A DNA stretch of 35,333 bases from Smithella sp. (GCA_017993615.1 JAGOMJ010000022.1:1-35333); one strand, 5' to 3'. Positions 9,532 to 18,656 are shown, numbered from the stretch's first letter. The notes: generated from the letters alone by a model not told the origin. Numbers and translations: made by a program.

Positions 9532-9705
9532 TACCGCCTCAAAAATTCTTCCGTTTGACATGTTTGTACTCCAGTCGACTCCGCTAGGGCAAGAATATCG
9601 TTTGCCTTTTTGAATCATACACAGCCGATCTATAAAATCAAATCCGGATTTGGACACTTTAAAAACCATGCCAAAATTAAAATCAACAGACACAGAGAGG
9701 CCCTT

Positions 9706-10719
9706 TTACATTATGTCCCGGAGCCATGCAGCAATCGGCGGCACCACGTCATCCACGTTGTTGGTCATCACCAGATGCTCGGTGTCTTTAAAAAACAGAT
9801 ATTTCTTCGGACAGGTCAAGCGGTTGAAAATGTCCTCAACGTAAGCCTGCGGGAAGATGGAGTCCCGTTCAGCATGAATCAGCATGACAGGCACCTTGAT
9901 TTGTTCCACCGGTTTGGCCAGATCCGTTTTCATCAACGACCCTAGCGCTCTGAGCGTAATCCATTTCACGGTGACCGGATTATTTTTGATCAGCGTTTTG
10001 GCATCCGTTCCGCTTCTGGATTTTTCCTGCGTCAAATCCAGATAAAGAAAAACCGGAACGGAAAAACGTTTGTACAGGTCCGCCAGAAATCCGGCAATAG
10101 GCGCCATCCATACCGGGGGCCTGATCTGAGAAAGAATCAGATTGTCCTTCCCGTTCAGATCAGCGAGATTGTGACATACGGCCGCCGCAAGGGAATCATC
10201 GCGCGCTGCCGCGTAGAAGGCGGCAATACCGCCCTGGCTGCTTCCGACTACGGCGACAGGGCCGCTGAATCGTTTTCGTGCAAATTTGACAACCGCCAGC
10301 GTATCCTCAACAATTTCATTGACGGTATAATCTCCCCGGAGACCGCTACTCATCCCGTGACCGCGCGGGTCAAAACCGACTACATTGAATCCCTGAAGAT
10401 AAAGTTTATACATGCTTTCAATATAAAATTTGGAGTACACGGACGTGCCGGGAATAAAAACAATCGTCGGCCCGTTGCTGCCTTTCGAAAAAACATCCAG
10501 ATGAATCCGGATGCCATTGGCTTCGATGGACATTTCTGTAAAGGCATGACGATCGATGCTGATTTCTTCGTCTTTTAAAAGTTTATCAAACGCTGCCTGA
10601 GCGGTTGCGTCATCGGGAATTTTTTCATGCTGAACCGAACGACTGACCGCATACCAGGCGATATGAAACAAAACGGCCATCAACAGGACTAACATAATAA
10701 TTTTTTTTGTCATCGCCAC
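9706..10719 (-). CDS. Membrane-anchored alpha/beta hydrolase (lysophospholipase-like)
   Basis: A 337-residue alpha/beta-hydrolase of the lysophospholipase/monoacylglycerol-lipase type. An N-terminal hydrophobic segment (about residues 5-24) looks like an uncleaved anchor or signal. VVGFDPRGHGMSSG marks the strand before the nucleophile. The nucleophile elbow is GSSQGG with Ser161, and the likely partners are Asp286 (HAERDSIFP) and His315 (DTEHLVM), so the full catalytic triad is present. The protein is probably on the outer face of the inner membrane and cleaves an ester of unknown nature. Its first 10 nt overlap the end of the nitroreductase gene, indicating translational coupling. Confidence 0.9.
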   Translation of the reverse strand: MAMTKKIIMLVLLMAVLFHIAWYAVSRSVQHEKIPDDATAQAAFDKLLKDEEISIDRHAFTEMSIEANGIRIHLDVFSKGSNGPTIVFIPGTSVYSKFYIESMYKLYLQGFNVVGFDPRGHGMSSGLRGDYTVNEIVEDTLAVVKFARKRFSGPVAVVGSSQGGIAAFYAAARDDSLAAAVCHNLADLNGKDNLILSQIRPPVWMAPIAGFLADLYKRFSVPVFLYLDLTQEKSRSGTDAKTLIKNNPVTVKWITLRALGSLMKTDLAKPVEQIKVPVMLIHAERDSIFPQAYVEDIFNRLTCPKKYLFFKDTEHLVMTNNVDDVVPPIAAWLRDIM

Positions 10720-11561
10720 TGAACCTCCGCTTTTTTTCTGGACACTGTATTTTTATAGCGATACGCCGGGTAACCCATGACCAGCGTCGCATAGACCCTG
10801 CGGTTATCCGGAACGCCGAATGTTTTTCTCAGCCGGCCGCTGAAACGCAGCATCAGGGTCATCATGCCCACAAAACAGGTCCCCAGACCGAGCGTATGTG
10901 CGTAATTGATGATGGTTGCCGCGGCAATATTGGAATCATCGCAAACGAACATTTTTCTTTTCGCCGCGTGAATCAGTATCACGACAGGGGCATGATGCAA
11001 AATGTAATCCCTGCCTTTTTCGGCGTTTTGCATTTGTACGTACGCCATCAGATTATAATAAGGGTTTTTGTTCAGGCCGGTGAGATTGATTATCCGCCGG
11101 CCGATGCCTGATGTTGTCATGTTATACAAACGGTTTCCCCAGCCGAATAAATCCGCCGCCGTCTTTTCGATCAGCGGCTTATCCGTCACGACAATGTAGC
11201 CGACATCCTGATGATTTCTCGCCGTAGGCGCATACCGGACCAGATCAAGAACTTTTTCGATTAATTCGCGTGGCACCGGTTCGTTTTTGAATTGCCGGAT
11301 GCTTCTGCGGCTCATGACGATGTCGCGGTAGACATCCGGATTCAGGTTTTTTCTGTTGATCCCGGCCAGTTCTTCTTTTCTGAGACCGTCGTGAACAATG
11401 GCGTCACAGGGGCATATCGCGATACAGTGACTGCAGCCATTGCAGAGATCAACCGCGACCGGTCTGGATTGACCGTCGACTACACGCCATACGCCCATCA
11501 CGCAGTCATGGACGCAAAGCATGCATTCACTGCATTTATCCTCGATTTTTTCAATACGCAT
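10710..11561 (-). CDS. Ferredoxin-fused nitroreductase family protein
   Basis: A 283-residue fusion of a bacterial-type 2x[4Fe-4S] ferredoxin and an FMN nitroreductase. Two complete CxxCxxCxxxC sets are present (C10, C13, C16, C20 and C40, C43, C46, C50). The nitroreductase domain begins at the SRRSIRQF motif (about 84-91), followed by VRYAPTARNHQ, the usual FMN-phosphate and active-site segment. Such proteins are typical of anaerobes and pass electrons from ferredoxin-like donors to a flavin. The physiological substrate is unknown. No signal peptide is present. It precedes and overlaps the alpha/beta hydrolase gene by 10 nt, so the two form an operon whose functional link is unclear. Confidence 0.93.
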   Translation of the reverse strand: MRIEKIEDKCSECMLCVHDCVMGVWRVVDGQSRPVAVDLCNGCSHCIAICPCDAIVHDGLRKEELAGINRKNLNPDVYRDIVMSRRSIRQFKNEPVPRELIEKVLDLVRYAPTARNHQDVGYIVVTDKPLIEKTAADLFGWGNRLYNMTTSGIGRRIINLTGLNKNPYYNLMAYVQMQNAEKGRDYILHHAPVVILIHAAKRKMFVCDDSNIAAATIINYAHTLGLGTCFVGMMTLMLRFSGRLRKTFGVPDNRRVYATLVMGYPAYRYKNTVSRKKAEVQWR

Positions 11562-11692
11562 TCAATGATTCCGCAAAGACGTCTGCTGTTTTGATGAGAT
11601 TATTTCTGTTTTGAGTTGGATATATAAAGAAGCGGCAGGCATGTCAATAAAATATTCGTTGCCGGATTCCGGACAGGCGGCGTTTTGTTTTT

Positions 11693-11732
11693 GCCTGTTG
11701 CAGCGGCTGATTGATCAGACACTGCAACAGGC
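11693..11732. repeat. Perfect 11-bp hairpin between dodecin and nitroreductase genes
   Basis: GCCTGTTGCAG (11693-11703) and CTGCAACAGGC (11722-11732) are perfect complements around an 18-nt loop. The loop itself contains the self-complementary TGATCA. The position downstream of dodecin suggests a terminator, but on that strand the stem is followed by an A-rich run, not by T. It may therefore be an RNA-stabilising hairpin or a repeat element. Confidence 0.6.
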
Positions 11733-11760
11733 CGGCTTTTCTAAAATCAATTTTGGTATT

Positions 11761-11970
11761 TTAATCAGGCAGATATTTAAACGACACCCTCAGCTTAACG
11801 CGGTATTCAACGACTTTCCCGTCTTCAACCCTCATATCCAGTTCCTTGACTTCCGCAATTCTGATTTCCTTCAAGCTTTTCGCTGTCATTTCAACCGCCT
11901 TTTTAGCGGCCTCTTCCCATGATTTCTCACTGCCCCCGATCACTTCAATAACTTTATAAATGCTGCTCAT
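11761..11970 (-). CDS. Dodecin (flavin-binding dodecamer)
   Basis: A 69-residue dodecin, the normal family length. The sequence has the family pattern: VYKVIEV-type first strand (IYKVIEVIGGSEKSWEEA), a single helix with AAKKAVEMTAKSL, and two strands ending in EYRVKLRVSFKYL. Dodecins form hollow dodecamers that bind and buffer FMN or riboflavin-like compounds in the cytosol, protecting them from light and side reactions. The start at 11970 has a strong AAAGGAGG site upstream. It is transcribed alone or ahead of the flavin-dependent nitroreductase, which lies about 200 nt downstream on the same strand past the hairpin. Confidence 0.95.
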   Translation of the reverse strand: MSSIYKVIEVIGGSEKSWEEAAKKAVEMTAKSLKEIRIAEVKELDMRVEDGKVVEYRVKLRVSFKYLPD

Positions 11971-11994
11971 TTTTGCCCTCCTTTCGCCTGAATG

Positions 11995-12012
11995 GTTTAA
12001 AAATATTTAAAC
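11995..12012. promoter_or_regulatory. Inverted repeat just upstream of dodecin (possible operator)
   Basis: GTTTAAA and TTTAAAC arms, perfect over 7 bp with a 4-nt centre, lie directly before the dodecin ribosome site. A repressor site overlapping the promoter is plausible, but AT-rich palindromes also arise by chance and no clean -35/-10 pair was found. Confidence 0.35.
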
Positions 12013-12257
12013 ATTTCACGGCGGCTTTCCGGCCGTCAATCCTGGATAACGCACTGGGCAATCCAGTAAGAAAAAACACAACGTTCATACCCGTTTACAG
12101 ATCGGAAAACACAACCCGGCAGCAAAACAAAAGGGAAATCACAGAAAGGGATAACAGATTATGAATTTTTGTTAAATTATAATTCATTTTTAAGAAACGT
12201 CAAATGATTATTATAAGTTCTGAATATTCAATCCATAATTTAATATTCATGTTTCGA

Positions 12258-12288
12258 TTGAATTTTTCATAAAAATGACTTAGAGTCA
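12258..12288 (+). promoter_or_regulatory. Candidate promoter and operator of the acyl-CoA synthetase gene
   Basis: TTGAAT (12258-12263) is followed after 17 nt by TAGAGT (12281-12286). A perfect inverted repeat, TGACT-TAG-AGTCA (12276-12288), sits exactly across the -10 box. This arrangement is typical of repressor operators controlling fatty-acid genes, but the regulator cannot be named. The leader would be about 80 nt. The promoter boxes match only 4 of 6 each. Confidence 0.4.
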
Positions 12289-12372
12289 CAAACCGTAAAC
12301 GAAAATATTTATTTCTGAAGAAATCCGCGCGCGACCTCAACGTCCGCGTGACCATACAACAAGGAGTATTTT

Positions 12373-14181
12373 ATGCACAAATTCACATTGGACAAGCCCG
12401 ACAATCTGGTCGATTGGTGGGGAGAAAGCGTAACCAGGTTTGCCGATAGACCGCTGTTCGGCACCAAAAACAAAGAAGGCGTTTATAAATGGGCGACCTA
12501 CAAAGAAATCGGCAACCGCATTGACAACCTTCGAGCGGGACTGACCCAGCTGGGAATCGGCAAAGATGATGTCGTCGGCATCATTGCCAACAACCGCCCG
12601 GAATGGGCGGTAATCGGGTTTGCCACCTGGGGATGCCTGGCCCGTTACGTGCCCATGTACGAAGCAGAACTGGTTCAGGTCTGGAAATACATCATTAACG
12701 ACAGCGGGGCAAAAGTTCTCTTTGTTTCCAATCCTGCAATATATGAAAAGATAAAAGATTTTCCAAAAGATATCCCGACGCTCAAACACATCTTTATCAT
12801 CGAGTCCGATGGTGACAATTCCATGGCCTCTCTCGAGAAGAAAGGCGCTGCAAAACCGGTTGCACCGAAGAGTCCGAAAGCGGAGGACGTCGCCGAACTG
12901 ATCTACACATCGGGGACAACCGGCAATCCCAAAGGCGTTTTGCTGATGCATATGAACTTCACCAGCAATTCACATGCCGGCCTGAAAATGTATCCTGAAC
13001 TCTATGAAAATGAAGTCGTTTCTCTCACCATTTTGCCGTGGGCGCATGTTTTCGGCCAGACCGCCGAATTATTCGCCATCATCCGCCTGGGCGGCAGGAT
13101 GGGATTGATTGAAAGCACAAAAACCATCATCAATGATATTGTTCAAATCAAGCCTACCTTTATCATTGCCGTCCCCACCGTTTTCAACAGAATTTACGAC
13201 GGTCTGTGGAATAAAATGAACAAGGACGGAGGACTGGCCAGAGCGCTCTTTGTGATGGGCGTCGAAGCCGCCAAGAAAAAAAGGGTCCTAGCGGAAAAAG
13301 GCCAGTCCGATCTGATGACAAACTTCAAAGTGGCCGTTGCGGATAAAATTGTCTTCAAGAAAATCAGGGAGCGGATGGGCGGTCGAATGCTCGGATCCAT
13401 GACCGGCAGCGCGGCCATGAACGTTGAAATATCCAAGTTCTTCTTCGATATCGGCATTCCCATTTACGATTGCTACGGCCTGACGGAAACATCACCCGGC
13501 ATCACCATGAATGGCTCTCAGGCTTATCGGATCGGCAGTGTCGGCAGACCCATCGATAAGGTCAAGGTCGTCATCGACTCCTCCGTAGTTGAAGAAGGGG
13601 CGACCGACGGTGAGATCATCGCTTACGGACCGAATGTCATGAAAGGCTATCACAACCGGCCGGAAGACACCAAAGCCGCTCTCACACCGGACGGCGGTTT
13701 CCGCACCGGCGACCGCGGACGATTGGACAAGGACGGATACCTTTTCATCACCGGCCGCATCAAGGAACAATACAAACTGGAAAACGGAAAGTTCTGCTTC
13801 CCCGTCTCGCTGGAAGAAAACATTTGCCTGGCTTCTTTTGTCCAACAGGCTGTCGTTTACGGTCTGAACCGTCCCTACAATGTCTGCATTGTCGTTCCCG
13901 ACTTCGACGTACTTTTGGACTACGCCAAAGAAAAAGGGTTACCAACGGATATCAAAACGCTGGTCGAACGAGAGGATATTATCCATATGATCAGTGAAGC
14001 CGTGACCGGCCAACTCAAAGGTAAATTCGGCGGTTATGAAATTCCCAAGAAATTTATCATTCTTCCGGAAGCGTTCAGTCTGGACAACGGCATGCTGACC
14101 CAGACGATGAAACTCAAGCGCAAAGTTATTCTGGACAAGTTGAATGACCGGATTGAAGCGCTTTACAAAGAAGACAAATAA
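12373..14181 (+). CDS. Long-chain fatty acid--CoA ligase (AMP-forming)
   Basis: A 602-residue acyl-CoA synthetase of the ANL superfamily: fatty acid + ATP + CoA to acyl-CoA + AMP + PPi, via an acyl-adenylate. The P-loop-like motif YTSGTTGNPKG starts at residue 178. Further signatures are YGLTETSPGIT (AMP/acyl site), GYHNRPEDT, RTGDRGRLDKDGYLFITGRIKE (hinge), and a C-terminal MKLKRK segment carrying a candidate catalytic lysine. The pattern LxNGKFCFPVSLEE fits long-chain ligases of the FadD15/ACSL type. AAGGAG lies about 8 nt upstream of the ATG. It is a single-gene unit closed by a strong terminator and probably activates fatty acids for degradation or lipid synthesis. Confidence 0.95.
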   Translation: MHKFTLDKPDNLVDWWGESVTRFADRPLFGTKNKEGVYKWATYKEIGNRIDNLRAGLTQLGIGKDDVVGIIANNRPEWAVIGFATWGCLARYVPMYEAELVQVWKYIINDSGAKVLFVSNPAIYEKIKDFPKDIPTLKHIFIIESDGDNSMASLEKKGAAKPVAPKSPKAEDVAELIYTSGTTGNPKGVLLMHMNFTSNSHAGLKMYPELYENEVVSLTILPWAHVFGQTAELFAIIRLGGRMGLIESTKTIINDIVQIKPTFIIAVPTVFNRIYDGLWNKMNKDGGLARALFVMGVEAAKKKRVLAEKGQSDLMTNFKVAVADKIVFKKIRERMGGRMLGSMTGSAAMNVEISKFFFDIGIPIYDCYGLTETSPGITMNGSQAYRIGSVGRPIDKVKVVIDSSVVEEGATDGEIIAYGPNVMKGYHNRPEDTKAALTPDGGFRTGDRGRLDKDGYLFITGRIKEQYKLENGKFCFPVSLEENICLASFVQQAVVYGLNRPYNVCIVVPDFDVLLDYAKEKGLPTDIKTLVEREDIIHMISEAVTGQLKGKFGGYEIPKKFIILPEAFSLDNGMLTQTMKLKRKVILDKLNDRIEALYKEDK

Positions 14182-14209
14182 TCCGATAATGTTTCCAGAC
14201 CTCCCGTAA

Positions 14210-14248
14210 AAAGAGAAAGGCGTGTTTTCCGGACACGCCTTTCTCTTT
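14210..14248. terminator. Bidirectional intrinsic terminator
   Basis: Perfect 16-bp arms at 14210-14225 and 14233-14248 enclose a 7-nt loop. The arm ends are A/T-rich, so both strands finish in a T-rich stretch. It lies between the convergent acyl-CoA synthetase and metallo-beta-lactamase-fold genes and should stop transcription from both sides. Confidence 0.92.
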
Positions 14249-14271
14249 GGTTTGCTGATCCGTCTCTCCGT

Positions 14272-15090
14272 TTATCGATTGGCCGGCCTCTTTCCGGAAA
14301 GAATGCTGTCAACCGTGTTCTGTTTGGAATAATGCCCGCGCGTAAAAAAATGCCTTGCATCTTCCCGGCCCAGAACTTTTTGCCGGATGCGTTGCGGTGA
14401 CAGTCCCCTGTCGCGCAGTCTGAAAACATCATCCCGCAAACGCTCCATGGTTGAAATCTTTTTTGCCAGGGCTATTTTGCCGTCTTTCACAACGCCCTTG
14501 AGGTTGCAAAAAATAGTTTCTATGTTCAGGGCACTGAGTTTTTTCAGTGTGTCCAGTATCTGCAAGTAATTTTCGTCCTGCCTTAAATATACGAAATTTG
14601 TTCCGCAAAAAAGATCGCCCGTGAAAAGCCATTTTTTATCCGGCTCATATAAACATATGTGATCCTCGGCGTGCCCCGGCGAATGAATGACTTCCAGATG
14701 ATAAGGTCCCGCCTTTACAGAGGCGCCGACAGCCTCGCCCTTTGACGGTCTGGGCCAGTCCCACACGATCCGCTGATACAGATGCAAATCATTCAAACGG
14801 GGATTTTCCAAATACGGCAGCGTCAGCGGATGCGCGTATATATTGATCCCGAAGTGTTGCTGGACATCGGCATTGTTGCCGATGTGATCTTCATGATGAT
14901 GGGTGTTGATGATCCCGGCGATCCTTCTGCCCTTCAACGCTTCAAGGAATTCATGCCCCGCACGATTGGTACCGGTATCAATCAGAACGTCGCCGACTAA
15001 AAAAGCATAAACGGGATACAGAAGGATTCCCAGGGGCGACCGCCCCATATAGAAAAGAAGGATCGATTCCTGTTCGCTGATCTTAAACAA
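14272..15090 (-). CDS. Metallo-beta-lactamase-fold hydrolase
   Basis: A 272-residue metallo-beta-lactamase-fold enzyme. The zinc motif HxHxDH is present as HHHEDH with H64, H66, D68 and H69. A later metal His lies in VIHSPGHAEDHICLY, and the bridging Asp in WLFTGDLFCG. The N-terminal beta strand LVGDVLIDTGTN is typical. The enzyme is probably cytosolic and hydrolyses a thioester, phosphodiester or lactone; the substrate is not deducible. The long C-terminal helical extension (about 190-272), with an RLRDRGLSPQRIRQKVLG segment, resembles the helical cap of LACTB2/glyoxalase-II-like relatives. It lies downstream of the usher gene on the same strand with a gap of about 50 nt. Confidence 0.9.
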   Translation of the reverse strand: MFKISEQESILLFYMGRSPLGILLYPVYAFLVGDVLIDTGTNRAGHEFLEALKGRRIAGIINTHHHEDHIGNNADVQQHFGINIYAHPLTLPYLENPRLNDLHLYQRIVWDWPRPSKGEAVGASVKAGPYHLEVIHSPGHAEDHICLYEPDKKWLFTGDLFCGTNFVYLRQDENYLQILDTLKKLSALNIETIFCNLKGVVKDGKIALAKKISTMERLRDDVFRLRDRGLSPQRIRQKVLGREDARHFFTRGHYSKQNTVDSILSGKRPANR

Positions 15091-15142
15091 TTTTCCCCAC
15101 CGCTTAGACAGACGCTACAGCCTGTTAAGGTTTTGGTAAAGT

Positions 15143-17848
15143 CTATTCAGGAATTGCAGACAGGGCCTTGCCTGCATAGTCTGCATAATAGAGACTCCTC
15201 CGACGAAGCGATGTATCCTTGCGTCGGGGCGAATTGGATGTTGCAACGCACTCGATTTCTCCCAGTTCAGTGATGACCTCTTCCGTTTCGGGGAAGGTTA
15301 CGGCAAACCCGCATTCGCCACCTTCATATTCAACACTGGCCTTGTAGGTTCCGGGGGAAATCGTGCTGCCTCCGGCTTTTATCATCCGTGAAATGGCCTG
15401 GCAACTTTGCTTATCCGCGACGGTGGAGGATCCGGCAGCATCATCTTCGCCAAAAGAATTCTCCAGATAGAATTCTCCGCCTTTCCCGGTAGGAGACAAT
15501 AATTCTTTTTCACCGATCTTCATGGCGATCTCGACATATTCCAACGGAATTTTCTTTCCTTCTTTTCTCGCAAAGATCGTCCCCGTAACCGCGCGCAACT
15601 GCTGGGCATCGAAATAAATACAGGAACCGCTCCACAAAGAAGGAGACAGGGTCTTGTTGACATCCGATATTGTAAAATCAATCGGAATATTTTTCGTGTC
15701 GAGAGTAATCTTATTCTGACCGTAGGAAGACATCGTGGGGACAACCATTGTGCCGAGAGAACCCACTTTCCCGATTTCCTGACCGTTGTTGAGCACTGAC
15801 GCACCCGGAACGTTTTTATTGAAAAGCACCACGCCGAAACTGTCGCTGACCGGCCGCGAAAGGCCCAGATATTCCCCGGCCCAAACCATCGACCCCGCCG
15901 CCGACAAATTATACGATTCCGTTGAGATTCCGTTTTTAGAATCCTGAATCTGGGCATCAAAGGAATAAATGCCGTAGCGGGCGTTATACTGAACGTACGG
16001 GTTGGTCGTATACACGGTATTGGCGGCTGTTTCGGAACGATTAACGGAAGCGCGGTATCCCAGCCCTTCTCCAACCGGAATGTCTTTTTGCACTTGCAGC
16101 GTTTCGGAGTTTACATCGTCGCTTCCGAAATTCACCTGTGCCGAACCGCGAACGTTATCCATTAAAGCAAAGTTCAAACCGATAAATCCGCTGTAGTTCG
16201 TATCTTCCCCTGTTGCGCGTGTCGCCGAACCGGTCGCAAAAAGACTGATAGATCTATACAGTGTCCGGGAGTAATTCAATGATATGACTTGCGTATCCAT
16301 CCCTTTAAAATTTTCCGTCTGAGCGTAATTAACGGAGAAACTTCCCAGCGGATTTAAAGAAAAGCCCATGCCCGCTCTGATTTCGTGGCGCGTATTATCT
16401 TCCGTCGGCAGCGGATTGCCGATGGTTGCATAGTATCGCGAATACTTGCGCAGCAGTAAATTCGTACTGAAATTCCCCAGTTGCAAATTGTGCTGCAGAG
16501 AGACCGCATCGCCTCTTTTGTCGATTTCATCCGAAGAACTTCCGGACAACTGCACGGTAAACTGTCCGGCAAGGGGAACGGCAAAGGTTGTGGAGATGCC
16601 TCCGTTATAAACGCCATCCGATCCTTCCGCACTCGCACCGATATTCACTTTATTGGTCACGCCATAGCGGTGAAAAGCGGAAAAGGCCAGATCGCCGTAC
16701 TCATTGCTTTCTGATCCGTACTGTTCCCGAAGGAAACCTGCATTATAGCTGTATTCATGCAAGCCCTTGCGCAGCATCTGAGCGCTGAAATACGCCATAT
16801 AGGAAATTCGTTGAACATTTCCGAAGGGATCTTTCAGAACAACTTCAATGTTGTGAGAGCCTGTCTGGGAATAAATATTTTTTAAATCGAATGATCCGGG
16901 GGCAATGTCCTGTTTCCCGATCAGGACGCCGTTCAGATAGATTTCCGCCTGTGTGGGATAAATAACTGTGCCCTGAAGATCCATGACGGGTTGCGTGATA
17001 AAATACGGATCGAGTCTGTACACCTTGGAAAAGCCGATGCCTCCCATATTCACCGTACTGCCCAATTCTCCGGAATTGGCGTACTGGTCCCCCATCACCA
17101 GCCATTGCAAATCTTTCCGGCGCTCATACGTCGCACTGCTTTGAAGCCGTACAAGATCATAATCGGATTCCGTTTTTGTAAAAACAGAATCCGATGTGAA
17201 AAACATATCTCCGGTTCTGAACCCCAGTTTGTTCGTGACCGACAACGTCTGAAATCCGCCCTGACCGGTAAAAGCGTAGTTCACCCCGTAATTGACAAAG
17301 GCGCTCGTCTCTCTCGGGTAATAGATATTTTTGGTTTCAGCCCGCAGGGAAAAAAGATCGGCAGCGGTTCTGGTCGATTCCGTGGTCTTGCCGATCACCG
17401 TTACTGTGAGTTTCTTTTCGTCGAATGTGGACGTCACATCCAGAAGAGCGTTCAAAGGAACATGCGGCTCATCCCCGCGCAGAATGACGATCCGGTCTTC
17501 GGAATATTGAAGTTTCAGAGCTTTGGCATCGTCCGGCCTGATATACAGATTACCGCGATCATCGAGCTCAGCAAAGATATCTCCCCTGGACTGCGTATTG
17601 ATAATAACACTGACGACAATCGGGGTGGTTTCTTTTGGAGTGAACGCAGAGGATTTCCCGGATTCGGCAGGAACCTGTCGCGCACTGCGAGCCGTTTCTT
17701 CGGCCGTATATGCCGGTGCGGCAAAAAAGGTTATCAGAAAAAACACGACCGCAACAAGAAAAAATGTCTTCTCGCACGATCCCCGCCGCGATAAATATCT
17801 GGTTGAAAAATCCGTAAAGTTATTCGGGACACATGTTCTTTTGAACAT
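15143..17848 (-). CDS. Outer-membrane usher of a chaperone-usher pilus (archaic/Csu type)
   Basis: A 901-residue FimD/CsuD-class usher that forms the outer-membrane pore and polymerises pilin subunits. It has an N-terminal leader whose hydrophobic core lies at about 28-48 (FFLVAVVFFLITFFAAPAYTA), preceded by an unusually long polar stretch. Next come a periplasmic N-domain, the plug region (PTQAEIYLNGVLIGKQDI, PGSFDLKNI), a long beta-barrel (NYGVNYAFTGQGG, FSLNPLGSFSVNYAQTENF), and two C-terminal domains with paired cysteines. A basic tail (SPRRKDTSLRRRSLYYADYAGKAL) extends past the usual end. The start overlaps the chaperone gene by 29 nt, with GGA upstream, indicating coupling. Confidence 0.93.
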   Translation of the reverse strand: MFKRTCVPNNFTDFSTRYLSRRGSCEKTFFLVAVVFFLITFFAAPAYTAEETARSARQVPAESGKSSAFTPKETTPIVVSVIINTQSRGDIFAELDDRGNLYIRPDDAKALKLQYSEDRIVILRGDEPHVPLNALLDVTSTFDEKKLTVTVIGKTTESTRTAADLFSLRAETKNIYYPRETSAFVNYGVNYAFTGQGGFQTLSVTNKLGFRTGDMFFTSDSVFTKTESDYDLVRLQSSATYERRKDLQWLVMGDQYANSGELGSTVNMGGIGFSKVYRLDPYFITQPVMDLQGTVIYPTQAEIYLNGVLIGKQDIAPGSFDLKNIYSQTGSHNIEVVLKDPFGNVQRISYMAYFSAQMLRKGLHEYSYNAGFLREQYGSESNEYGDLAFSAFHRYGVTNKVNIGASAEGSDGVYNGGISTTFAVPLAGQFTVQLSGSSSDEIDKRGDAVSLQHNLQLGNFSTNLLLRKYSRYYATIGNPLPTEDNTRHEIRAGMGFSLNPLGSFSVNYAQTENFKGMDTQVISLNYSRTLYRSISLFATGSATRATGEDTNYSGFIGLNFALMDNVRGSAQVNFGSDDVNSETLQVQKDIPVGEGLGYRASVNRSETAANTVYTTNPYVQYNARYGIYSFDAQIQDSKNGISTESYNLSAAGSMVWAGEYLGLSRPVSDSFGVVLFNKNVPGASVLNNGQEIGKVGSLGTMVVPTMSSYGQNKITLDTKNIPIDFTISDVNKTLSPSLWSGSCIYFDAQQLRAVTGTIFARKEGKKIPLEYVEIAMKIGEKELLSPTGKGGEFYLENSFGEDDAAGSSTVADKQSCQAISRMIKAGGSTISPGTYKASVEYEGGECGFAVTFPETEEVITELGEIECVATSNSPRRKDTSLRRRSLYYADYAGKALSAIPE

Positions 17849-18656
17849 TCAATATTCCGCTGATGTCTTTGTCTTCCGTTCGGACATTGATGTCGATTTT
17901 GGCCAGTTGTCCGCATACGTCTTTGGGAATTTCCGCTTCGTAAGAGGATGACATCCCGTTTAAGATATACCAGCCGGCCACTTCCTTGGAATACAACTCT
18001 TTCCCATCGGCGGCTTTCCCGCTGAACGTGACTGAACGCAGTTTCACATGAACATTGCCGGTGTTTTTGACAACCGCCCTTGCCTTCCCGGCGGCCATCT
18101 CGACTTTGTCGATCGCATATATTTCCTGCGGCTTGAGCGGTTTGACGAAAATCGGCATGGAGAACCGGAAGGCGATGGTCACACCGGCCTTGACCTTTTG
18201 ATTGACGTCAATATCCTGTGTTTTTTTCTGGGTGGGGATTTCCTGAACAAAAAGCCTGTATGTTTTTTCTCTGGCGCCGGGCGGTGTTTTGAGTCCGATT
18301 CTAACCGCCCTTTGAGAATTCGGATCGATACTCATAACCTTCGGGAAGAATACAATATCATTTGTATCGGTGTAAGCATCTTTACTGTTCTCGTCCTGAT
18401 TCCATGCTTTAACGGAAACCTGAAAGTCGATTTTCTCGTTGCTGTTATTAATCACCGAGAAAACCCCGCTTTTTACTTTTCCACCTAAATCCATTGTCGT
18501 CGGTTGCACCTGAAAGTCGGCGGCCAATGCATGCGTAGAGGAGATGATTACGAACAATATAACAGTCAGGAATCCGACAACTTTGTTCATGGGTGGATCG
18601 AAATTTTTACAAGTTTGGAGCGATATCCTTGTGGCCCGGTAATTATTTTTCATCAT
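17820..18656 (-). CDS. Periplasmic pilus assembly chaperone (PapD/CsuC-like)
   Basis: A 278-residue periplasmic chaperone with two Ig-like domains that caps pilin subunits by donor-strand complementation and delivers them to the usher. The conserved first-domain motif is NSQRAVRIGLKTPPGAREKTYRLFVQEIP. The second domain reads KNTGNVHVKLRSVTFSG. Two late cysteines (DVCGQL, NMCPE) fit the archaic CsuC branch. The signal peptide core VVGFLTVILFVIISSTHALAA begins about residue 25, after an extra polar stretch. I keep the upstream ATG pair (18656/18653) because CGGAG lies just before it, whereas the internal ATG at 18590 has no ribosome site. It is followed by the usher with a 29-nt overlap. Confidence 0.93.
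   Translation of the reverse strand: MMKNNYRATRISLQTCKNFDPPMNKVVGFLTVILFVIISSTHALAADFQVQPTTMDLGGKVKSGVFSVINNSNEKIDFQVSVKAWNQDENSKDAYTDTNDIVFFPKVMSIDPNSQRAVRIGLKTPPGAREKTYRLFVQEIPTQKKTQDIDVNQKVKAGVTIAFRFSMPIFVKPLKPQEIYAIDKVEMAAGKARAVVKNTGNVHVKLRSVTFSGKAADGKELYSKEVAGWYILNGMSSSYEAEIPKDVCGQLAKIDINVRTEDKDISGILNVQKNMCPE

Larger units (their letters stand above)
11971..12372. other. Divergent regulatory region, 402 nt without a gene
   Basis: This AT-rich region separates the divergent dodecin (minus) and acyl-CoA synthetase (plus) genes. It holds the inverted repeat GTTTAAA-4-TTTAAAC (11995-12012), a CTGGAT/ATCCAG repeat (12042-12066), the palindrome TGAATATTCA (12221-12230) and TGACT-3-AGTCA (12276-12288). 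No open reading frame of useful size and no RNA gene was recognised. Confidence 0.7.

Noticed and set aside
9499..9693. 64-codon minus-strand open frame upstream of hsp20
   Set aside because: It covers the hsp20 promoter, has no recognisable domain and no good ribosome site; treated as chance.
16991..17794. 267-codon plus-strand frame opposite the usher, and similar long frames opposite the 5'-nucleotidase (33645-34376)
   Set aside because: Both lie opposite strongly supported genes and have shadow-type composition.
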